From Panaeolus papilionaceus (taxonomy: Eukaryota > Basidiomycota > Agaricomycetes > Agaricales), in the NCBI GenBank assembly GCA_015501605.1, contig JADNRZ010000001.1, positions 2,976,001 through 3,040,000 of the forward strand: 64,000 nucleotides of DNA, read 5' to 3'. A program made the translations under genes and the position numbers. The notes beneath the pieces are model-generated. The model was not told the origin of the DNA, made no database searches, and worked only from the letters and a program-made list of their open reading frames with translations. Positions 56,112 through 64,000 of this stretch are shown piece after piece; within the stretch, counting starts at the first letter, position 1, and every line of letters starts with the position of its first letter.

Positions 56112-56692
56112 AATCGCATTATGACGGTAGATTTCATCAAATATTCCATCACAGTGATTTGTGGTTTTGGTGATAAAATTAAGATGCATTTATAAGAATG
56201 AAAGAAGTTAAAATGTAGGTTTTGAACGATTTGAACGCTACTTAAACGCGTTCAGTGCTTCGAACCCATACTTGAACGCCACTTGAACGGGATTTGAACG
56301 TTACGCAAGCGATATTCGAATGGGAATATGGGGTGCATTTGAACTCACACTCCTCACTCTGCATGGTATTATTAGCCTTATTTTATTTTATTGAAAATAA
56401 ATAAAATTGTAATATTTAATACCGTTCAATTACCGTTTGACTATCGTTCAAATTCTGCCCAAGGTTGTCGTTCAAATTGATCAAAATTCTGTTCGAATCA
56501 TCGCTCATAATATGTGATGAACTACCTTCTCTTACACACTTTTCAAGACCAGTCCTTGATAGATATGCGATCATTCACAAATCTCACTTGAATCTCACAG
56601 CTAAACCACATTTTTTGGCTCAATTTCAAGGATCAACAAGTACATTTCACGTAAAATAAATATTTGATGAAATACGCTGTCATAATCGCATT
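56112..56692. mobile_element. MITE with 25-bp terminal inverted repeats and 9-bp target duplication
   Basis: The element is 56121-56683 (563 bp). It begins ATGACGGTAGATTTCATC and the complement of its right end begins ATGACAGCGTATTTCATC; both continue AAATATT. It is flanked by the direct repeat AATCGCATT at 56112-56120 and 56684-56692. There is no transposase frame. Terminal repeats plus a 9-bp duplication fit a non-autonomous Mutator-like element, though other superfamilies with 8-9 bp duplications (hAT) are possible. Confidence 0.88.
56221..56330. repeat. TTGAACG subrepeat array inside the MITE
   Basis: Degenerate units of about 10 bp built on TTGAACG recur at least five times, with the complementary CGTTCAA form near 56420-56480. 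They could serve as transposase-binding subterminal repeats. Confidence 0.7.
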
Positions 56693-56770
56693 ACATGCTC
56701 GATGGCGAAGGGTGACTCACATTTAGTGTGAAGTGTCAAAAACCTTAAGGCTCTTGGACTTCTGGACCAT

Positions 56771-57422
56771 CTACTAATGTGCATTGCCTTGACACGGAGA
56801 GCAGCCAGTGTCTTCCGGCTGAGTGAACCCTTTCGTTTTTTTTTTTCACTCGTTTCACCCTGAAATGCATATGGTTTGTTAACGTGACAATAAATAGTTG
56901 AACCAACCTTTCGTCGCTACACAAGTCAATTGTGAAACAACGACCCTGAATGGGCTTGCGCTCGGAAGAGATCAAGAGATATCGGGTTTAGCAGAATTGA
57001 GGAATTGAAGATCGGCTGCTGAGAAGTCGCACGGTTGTGATCCCGAGATTGAGCTCTCATAGTTCAAGAAGACGTTCTTCTGAGATCACCAGCACTGCTC
57101 TAACATCTGCTCTAACCTCCTTGACAAAAACACCAAGTACAACCGGCTGATATTAATCTCGAATTACTAGGGATAACTGGAATTCAGTCAACGTCGTGGC
57201 TTAACCGAAGAAAGTGGATAAATCGTCAGACAATCTTAACACCAAGACCATGTGGCAATTAACTACCCTGCATTTTCTTTGTCTGCAATGTCCAAACATG
57301 AAAGCGTACAAGGGCAGCTCATCCCTTTCATAAATCTCATCTTAGAACACAACAAAATCATCCAATAGTACACCAACCTCACACGAACTCTATTCCTCTT
57401 TCTGCCTGTCATTGTCAACACT
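56771..57422. other. gene-free stretch upstream of M9
   Basis: Promoter region of M9, 650 bp. No gene supported. Confidence 0.45.
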
Positions 57423-59346
57423 ATGCCACTGCCCCGAAGAGCCACCCACCGACCACGACCGCAAACAGTGACACAACCACAACCACAATTGGCCCAGCCT
57501 CAGTTGGATCGTATTATGGAGAGCAACATTGCCAACCTAAAGAAACTCACAGACCAATTCCGTCCAGTGCCAGAACCAATCCGGTCTTCATATCTCTATC
57601 TCGTTAATGCGGTCGTGTGCCCACTTGAACCAACAGCATGTCCTGGCACAATGTTCTTCGCCCTCACGCCCACCATGATTCTTATCGAGAAACCTGGTTT
57701 CCAGGGGTCAGGTGTATCAAAGCTGCACGGGTTTTGGTCGATTCTTTACAACTTTCTCGTCGCTGAGCGAACTGACCAGCAGTTCGCCTCCATGGTCAGG
57801 AAGTTTTCGGCTCCCTGCGCCTGCAACGTGGAAAATCGTAGATGGGTAATGTCTCCTCACTTGCATAACCAAGTTAAAGAATGGACCGAGATCGAAGCTT
57901 CCAAGCTGAGTGGCAAGAACCCGGGCTTGTCCTTGAATGGGCGTTCCCATGCCTGGAGATTCATCAAATTATTGTGCGGACTTCTGCGAGCAATGCTGTC
58001 AGTCGCCAAAGAGGCATCCGTTACCAAGGGTGTGTCCCGCAGGTGGCCCGCGGATACGTCTGAACTTTTACTGCTTGGTCCAGATCAAGTGGTGAAGAGC
58101 CTCCTTCAATGGAATCGTTTTGTCGGGGATTTCTTTGCAATCGAGTTCATTCCTGCTTTGATCAAGGTTTGCGGACCGCTTATCTACGACAGCGTTGCAA
58201 GACTTGACGCTATTACGATACTTGCTCTTGACCCCATCAAAGCGCAAATTCACAAGATCTTGAGGGTTTTGGAGGACGAATTGGCCCAAGAGATCCCTCT
58301 TGAAGACTCCCAGCTCAAGGACTACGAATTCACTAAGCTCGCAAATTATTTGCGCGAGTGCCTGAGAGAGGTTTTCCGACCACCGATCAAAGCCAGCGTC
58401 CGCATGCTGAATGCTGCTAGTGCGACCAAAGCTCTACAGCTATGCTCTATCTTCTGTTATCTTATTCCACTCCTTCAAATACGATCATCTTGCGATCCTG
58501 GCTATCTTGAATTTCTCGGCACACATTTAGCCCATTTCGGCTCACAGACATTTTGCCACTTCAATTTGCACCTACTTGACCGGCCCAACATCCTTCTTCA
58601 CCCCTCCGTCGTGGAAGCTACAGAGAAAAACTACCAAGGAAAGCTCACCATGGAGTCATCCGTATGTTACGATGTGGGCGTACCGTCGTACGAGCACATT
58701 GCAAGCGCCATGGTCGAATGTCGTGCTACAAGAGCCTGCTCCGGTCCTGGTTGTGACTTGTCGTTCAAGGAAAAGGCATCGTCTTATAAGACGTGTGCCG
58801 GTTGCTCTACTGTTGGGTATTGTAGTCGAGAATGCCAACTTCGACATTGGAAAGCGGACGCTGATGATTCTCATAAGCGAGACTGCAAGCTTCTTGCCAA
58901 GATCTTGACGGAGAGAGGAGGGTGGAAGGAGTCAACCAATCGCGAGGGTCGACTGTACGGCGAACTCCAGGAACTCGCAGTCGTAATTGAGAAGATGCAG
59001 GAGGACGGGAAGCTTAGCGATGAAGAATTTCGCTGGATCACACGTTGGGCCACATTATCAGCTGCGGGATGGCACAATTCCGTGTATTTGACGCTGGAGT
59101 GGCATCCGGGATACGACGACTACGATGAAATTCTTTCACGATTATTGGAGCTTGAAGGATCTAAACGTGAGGACATAATCGACTCTTCGATTCCGGATAC
59201 TGATGCATGATCTCTCCCTCTTGATAGCTGCCTGCGTGAACCGCATCATCTGTGCAATGGCCAAGGGTGAGCACCTGGGAACTCCCGGAGAATTAAGGGC
59301 AAGAGGGCTGCTTGACCACACTAATATGACGTGGCTCGATACCTAG
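57423..59346 (+). CDS. MYND zinc-finger family protein, copy M9
   Basis: Exons 57423-59166 and 59228-59346 (phase 1) encode 620 residues, the longest copy. A basic, Q/P-rich leader (RRATHRPRPQTVTQPQPQLA) precedes the conserved region. Blocks: PTACPGTMFFALT, RTDQQFASMVRKFSAPCAC, TKGVSRRWPADTSELLLLG, VCGPLIYDSVARLDAI, ATKALQLCSIFCYLIP (GGE lost to NAAS), LLDRPNILLHPSVVE, finger at residues 439-488 (CSGPGC, YKTCAGC, GYCSRECQLRHWKAD, HKRDC), RGGWKES and HPGYDDYDEILSRLLEL. The tail exon PACVNRIICAMAKGEHLG is shared with relic M11. Likely soluble. Function unknown. Confidence 0.87.
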
Positions 59347-59724
59347 TAGTGGATCTTGTTTTCCTCTTGCTCACGAACTTTTTTCAACTCCTCTTTTTTT
59401 TTTTGCACGACATCGATGGACCTTAATGGTGTATTTTCGCGGTGATCTTAGCTACGTCAAGACCGTGTAATATGTACAATTTTGAAAATCCACACTCCTC
59501 GATGAAAGTGTCGCGATTGTGCCCTTGATATTACAGTTATTAGGTTTTCAGAATTCAAGTCAGGGTTGGTTGAAACAGGGTATCGTGGAGGAAGGACCGA
59601 TTGGAATTGGGCAAGTTGAAGCAGACTGCAAGTTCGCACGGACACAACCTGTTAACCTCCACTGCCTCCATGTAGCCATGTCATCCATCTTCACATCGGT
59701 GCACCACATACATTTTCTAGTGCG
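59347..59724. other. gene-free stretch between M9 and M10
   Basis: 378 bp with a poly-T run near 59394-59404. No gene. Confidence 0.45.
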
Positions 59725-61552
59725 ATGGACAACTGCTTATTCCCTAAAGATGAAATCATCCAGTTTGTTACCTCGGCGCTGAAAGACCCACACAATCCGG
59801 GCAGTTGCAGTGGATCACTGGTTATGGCTATCCGACTTCTTACACCTGCGACCTCAGGCCCGACCGATAAAGAAGAATTCCGCAAGATGAACAAGCTTAG
59901 CAGGGCGATTTTTCAGTTTATAACTGCCCCGAGACCCCAAACCCAGCTTAAATCGTTCATGGAGCGTTTCTCCACATGTGAAGATTGCGCAAAGGTTGCG
60001 GGACGGACGACGGGTGGTGCGACGTCGCCTAGTCCTATATCAACTTTTTTCCACGTCGGAATGGAAGAGCATATAGGCAAGCTGAAGCGCGATTACCTCT
60101 GGTTTTGCTCGTTTGTCGCTTCCAAGAAGGGCGGGGACATCTATCCCGCGAACTCGTGCCTTTTCGTGACCAGCGCTATCAGGCTGTTGGATCTGGCACT
60201 TGCTGAAGTGGATTTCCGATCTGCAGCCAAAGGAGTTTCCAAACTATGGCCCGCCAGGATATCCAGCCTAATTCCGAATGGCCCTGAAGAACTGGTGTCC
60301 AGCCTCCTTCAATGGTACCGTATACACCCCGACCCCGTTACGCTCAAGTTCATTGGCACAATCACCTCGTTATGTCGATCTCTAATTCATCCCACTCTCA
60401 TCAAGCATAAATTTGCATCCATCGCGGCAGATTCGACAAAACACGTCCTAGATCTCTGTCTTTCCACTTTCGCATCCAAAGATATGCTCCCAGATACCCT
60501 GCCGCTATGCGACACATACACACAACAGAGTTGCGCGTTTTTCGACGTCGCCCAAGCTCTGGTACAGGAACACCTCCCAGGAGGAGTTGTTCTTCAGCTC
60601 CTGAACGGATGCGAAACCAAATTCGTTCAGCTTTGTTCCATAATCCTCTATCTCGGTCCTCGTTCAATGAGGTACATGTCGATGTCGATGATGGCCAACA
60701 ACGGTGGCGCTATGCCCTCAATGACAGCATTGGCGCAGCAGAAATTCCACTTCATGGCTATCAAGCCCTCCGAGCTGACCTCCCTCTTGTGTCGTTTGCT
60801 CAAAACCCAAAACCCCAACTCTCCTCGACCCAACATCCGAATAGCCCTCCCCATGGTATTCCGCGACCGCGAAACCTATTTCGGCAGTGAACAAGGACTC
60901 GAGGCCGATATCGCTCTGGCTTCGTTCTGGAGTAACGGCATCAACTACGGCTGCTACAATCGCATCTTCCGAGGCTGCCGCAATTCATTTGAGGGCTTGG
61001 GAACGGACCTCAAAGTCTGCGATCAATGCCTTGGGGTATTCTATTGCGGGCATGGGTGTCAATCAGAGGACTGGAAAACTGGCGAACACTCTCATAAACA
61101 GATCTGTCCTATCCTTCGTAAAATTATCCACTCCTCAGCGGGGCCCAACCCTGGCTCATCAGACGCAACCAAGACGCTTCAGGCGAAGATTAAGGCTGCT
61201 GATTCGGATGTCACGAGGATCAAGGCTGTTCGAGCGATTGTTAGGAAGGCGAGGCTTAGCCCGAATGAAATGCATATTTTGCATGGTCTGGGGAAGAGGA
61301 TATATCGTGCATTGGTGTTGGAGAAGATGGCATGGAGTCCTGGGTTTGACGATTACGACGCGTGCATCAATCAAGTGACGGATCGTCAGAGGTTCGCTGT
61401 TGCGGGGAGTCCAGAAGGTGAGTCTTGTTTCGGAATTTTTCCGTTTCAGTCTTACTGACCACATTTCTACAGCTGCGACAATGACTAAAACACCATCAGA
61501 AGAGATTAAAAAGCAAAAATCGCTCCTGTTAGCTGTCAGATTCTGGGGATAA
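59725..61552 (+). CDS. divergent MYND family protein, copy M10
   Basis: Exons 59725-61417 and 61473-61552 (phase 1) encode 590 residues. Blocks are clear but diverged: DPHNPGSCSGSLVMAIRLL, RPQTQLKSFMERFSTCEDC, AAKGVSKLWPARISSLIPNG, LCRSLIHPTLIKHKFAS, NGCETKFVQLCSIILYLGP, SPRPNIRIALPMVFRD and SPGFDDYDACINQVTD. The finger (residues 410-461) keeps the second half (VCDQCLGVFYCGHGCQSEDWK, HKQIC), but the first pair is spread out (CYNRIFRGC), so its zinc site may be altered. An inserted M-rich loop (MRYMSMSMMANNGGAMPSM) follows the ALxLCS helix. The tail exon is basic (SEEIKKQKSLLLAVRF). It forms its own branch. Function unknown. Confidence 0.83.
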
Positions 61553-62367
61553 GGAGAAATTGTAACGACTATAATTACAACTGTATTTTATGAGGTATGG
61601 TTTGGATAACTAGTGAACGTGGACTTGTAGCTAATGGGTTACCAACTTTAGCAGCTTTTGTAAATCATGTAGCAAGTTTGTCGCGTCTAGCATCTGATTA
61701 ATTATTTTATTCCGAGAAATGGGTGAACTTCGGGATCAGGGCCTCTCTGGGGGTTACGGATCTAGCTCTGCAGCTGCGAGGCGTCGGACCTTATCCAACA
61801 GGACAAGTAACTGAAGTGCATAACTTGGACGCAGATTCATGCCATAACTTAAACGCAAGCTCTGATGGAACCCTCCCGGAGCTCGAGAAAATCAAGAACA
61901 AGTCGAGGTGTAGTGACGCGATCACGTGCCTAATTAAGAACAGCGACACGCCACCTCCGACCTGCGAAGCAAGGCTTGCCTATCATCAGGCCATAAACAA
62001 GTAATTTTTATCACATTTTTGTTCACAGCTTAAAAATAGAGAATAAGATGAACACTAGTCTTTGGCATGTTCACATAATGGCATGCAGCGCTTCATGTCC
62101 TTGGTCTTCATGAAATCCGACAGGGACTTTCACAGGTGTGTAAGTTGACTTTAGACACAAAACCGAGACGATACAATTAATCATAATTACATGTTAAACA
62201 AGAAAGGAAAAATAAAGGAGCCATCTGAGACAGAAGGGGGGACCTGGGAGAGACGAGGAGATAAGAAACGTCTAGCTAGCCATTCGCTAGCGTATGAATC
62301 AAGAAACCCAATAATAAAAAGAAAAAAAAACCAAGACATTAAGAGTCCATCTCGAGGCAACATAACA
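61553..62367. other. gene-free stretch between convergent genes
   Basis: 0.8 kb between M10 and DUF302-like copy 2. An open frame at 61723-62004 lacks an ATG and family features. Confidence 0.4.
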
Positions 62368-63262
62368 CTAAACTCGACTAATCATCATCCCACTCGCATT
62401 CCCCATCCCATTCGCAACTCCATTCAAATTCAAATTCAAATTCCCTTTCTCACCTCCACTCCCGCCCCCATTAGGCTCCACACTCGTAATCCTCCTCACC
62501 AACCTCTCAATCTTCTCATCCAGCGCAAACACCTCCTTCCTCAACTGACACAAATCAGTCTTGTCAGGCATCAGCCCGACGCCCATCGCAAAGGGGCTCT
62601 GGAGCATCACGCTCGAGGGGAGGGTGTACGAAACAACTGTGCCTGCGCACTTTGCGGTATTGGTATGATCCGGCCCATGTTGGCCTGGATTTGCATTTGG
62701 ATGGTTCATGGGGTTACAGTGCTGGTGGACTTTGCAATCATACGACGGCGCTGCGTAATCTTCATTCTCGGGGTGCCTCTCAGCGATGAGAATACGGAGT
62801 GGGATATGCGACGCCGCGAGCGGGTTAAGGCGGATGATCCGCTGGGCGATGAGCGGGTTGCCGATGGTGTATAAGAAGAGAGGCGGTTTGCGAGATCCGG
62901 GGCCGTCGTGGATGGAGAGGAGGCGGTGGTGTGAGAATTGGGAGAAGTATCTGTGGGGTTAGGCGTAAGTACGAGTTAAGTATGAATGATGAGGTGTTTA
63001 GGGGGATATGAAAAATGGATGGGGTGGAATGGAGGAGGGAGGAGGACGAAACGTTAACGTACAAGAAATCGTTTCCTTCTGTTACTTCGTTCACGCTCTT
63101 TACGAGCTGGTCTTGATCGTCGACGTTGGAGAGTTTCTGCATAATGTCGAGCGAGGCTGATTTATGCACCGCTGCGTCCATGCGTTGGATTACTTCTGAG
63201 ATTGAGAGGTTGGTTTGGACGACGACTGTCTTTGCGTGCATTGGGATAATGGTAGAAGCCAT
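62368..63262 (-). CDS. DUF302-like protein, copy 2
   Basis: Exons 63262-63063 and 62950-62368 (phase 2) encode 260 residues. It matches copy 1 in layout: an N-terminal helix unit (AKTVVVQTNLSISEVIQRMD), EVTEGNDFLYFSQFSHHRLL across the intron, then the core YTIGNPLIAQRIIRLNPLAA, SHIPLRILIAERHPEN, and a C-terminal helix ALDEKIERLVRRI. The intron lies at the same place and phase as in copy 1. Between the core and the last helix there is an insert rich in H, N and C (about 60 residues), and a C-terminal NLNLNLN repeat from an AAATTC microsatellite (62424-62442). Function unknown; probably a soluble protein. Confidence 0.75.
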
Positions 63263-63744
63263 GGTAAAGAAAGGTAGGGAGGAATAAGGGCGTTCTAACG
63301 ACGAGAGAGAAAGAAACTCGACTGGTCTAAGTACGAGGCGGCGGCGATGCGAATCCTTCAGAGCGGATGTAAGCACAGGAGTGAAGTATATCAGAGCGTT
63401 TGAAGTACACCACAAGCGTCAGAGATCCCAAGTATTTCCGTCAATGATGACCACCAAAGTTAATTTTGTCGTCGCAGTAATAGAGTAGCAGGATGAACAA
63501 GAGACAAGTTTAACCCCAAGTTATTTGTGGACAAAGAGCCGCACGGAATTTCGCACAAATAGCACGGTCCACGGATGGATCCAAAAACCAATGAATCTGA
63601 CCAAGCCAATAATGTTCTTCACCAAGTCACGGTTGTTTCAAGTTGGACCCTTTTGTATGGGAAGGACATCAGAAAACGGAGCTTAAGTTAAGCTTAAGAA
63701 CGGTCCACGGAACATCCAGGTATGCCAGGCGGTGAGTCCCCCAT
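63263..63744. other. gene-free stretch upstream of DUF302-like copy 2
   Basis: Promoter region of a minus-strand gene, ended by the MITE. Nothing else seen. Confidence 0.45.
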
Positions 63745-64000
63745 ATGACAGCGTATTTCATCAAATATTTATTTTACGTGAAATGTACTTTTTGATCCTT
63801 GAAATTGAGCCGAAAAAGGTGGTTTAGCTGTGAGATTTAAGTGAGATTTGTGAATAATCGCAGATATCAAGGGCTGATCTTGAAAAGTGTGTAAGAGAAC
63901 GCAGTTCATCACATATCATGAACGATGATTTGAACGGAATTTTGATCAATTTGAACGACAACCTTGGGCATATTTGAACGATAGTCAAACGACAATTGAA
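63745..64000. mobile_element. partial second copy of the MITE, inverted, cut by the window edge
   Basis: Starts with the terminal repeat ATGACAGCGTATTTCATC and is the reverse complement of 56683 to about 56425 at roughly 90 percent identity by eye. The 9 bp before it, GTCCCCCAT (63736-63744), should recur at the far end outside this window. Confidence 0.88.

Larger units (their letters stand above)
55720..56770 (+). pseudogene. truncated MYND relic (M11) split by a MITE
   Basis: Only the C-terminal third of an M9-like gene is left. It begins at the last finger cysteine (about 55722) with CKVMGRISNEGGGWKESA, changes frame to ELQDLIGVIARMQEEGKLS and VSVWAEKPLYALNNPEYL, then again to LNWHSGYTNYHAILARLV and LDGPK at the family's intron site (donor about 56016). 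The last exon reads AACVNRI (from 56101), is interrupted at 56121 by the MITE, and resumes at 56693 as TCSMAKGDSHLV. Without the MITE and one target-site copy it reads ACVNRITCSMAKGDSH, matching M9's ACVNRIICAMAKGEHL. At least two frameshifts, no start and no finger, so it is dead. Confidence 0.85.

Noticed and set aside
56465..56659. Open frame inside the MITE
   Set aside because: Covered by the inverted-repeat element, and the second copy does not keep it open.
61723..62004. Open frame of 93 codons after M10
   Set aside because: Starts at GTG and shows no domain, composition bias or splice support.
1..64000. tRNA, 5S rRNA or other structural RNA genes
   Set aside because: GGTTCGA-like B-box matches (for example near 2738, 34450, 42027 and 42191) lie in introns or coding sequence without an A box at the right distance.

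Overview
The window looks like nuclear DNA of a mushroom-forming basidiomycete (Agaricomycetes). Genes are dense and lie on both strands. Most carry several 45-70 nt GT-AG introns that reconstruct in phase by eye, and the best matches are to fungal housekeeping families. I saw no tRNA, rRNA or CRISPR. Gene models were built by hand from splice signals and reading frame, so exon ends are predictions.

Layout. 1-9.6 kb is a compact housekeeping block: GPN3 (cut by the left edge), PYM, a CCDC90/FMP32-type mitochondrial coiled-coil protein, a fungal MscL-type channel with a zinc-ribbon tail, a Ure2-like glutathione transferase, PET191, IBA57 and a four-helix membrane protein. 10-17.2 kb is the first cluster of a MYND-finger family (one pseudogene, three intact copies). 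17.8-36.7 kb holds PPT2 (AcpS type), ELP2, a Q-rich protein with a degenerate eIF4A-like domain, an RRM protein, FMC1, SUA5 (with an apparent frameshift), a small predicted membrane protein, an HMG-box factor and a DUF302-like protein. 37.9-44.5 kb is the second MYND cluster (three copies, one with a premature stop). 45-52.9 kb holds SNF7, a LAG1-type ceramide synthase, U2B'' and two tandem DJ-1/Hsp31-like genes. 53.7-61.6 kb is the third MYND cluster (three copies and a relic interrupted by a 563-bp MITE). The window ends with a second DUF302-like gene and a partial inverted copy of the same MITE.

The most distinctive feature is the MYND family: nine genes, one of which carries a premature stop, plus two decayed copies, all with one architecture. 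A long exon carries a conserved N-terminal helical region, a C-x4-C-type MYND finger and a GYDDY-like block. A phase-1 intron at a fixed site then leads to a short last exon that differs between copies. I do not know their function. Decay, nonsense mutation and MITE insertion alongside intact copies indicate ongoing birth and death.

The housekeeping genes lean toward mitochondria (PET191, IBA57, FMC1, PPT2, FMP32-like, possibly the MscL-type channel and SUA5) and RNA or translation (PYM, ELP2, SUA5, U2B''). Several sit as divergent pairs sharing 170-400 bp promoters (GPN3/PYM, PET191/IBA57, PPT2/ELP2, LAG1/U2B'').
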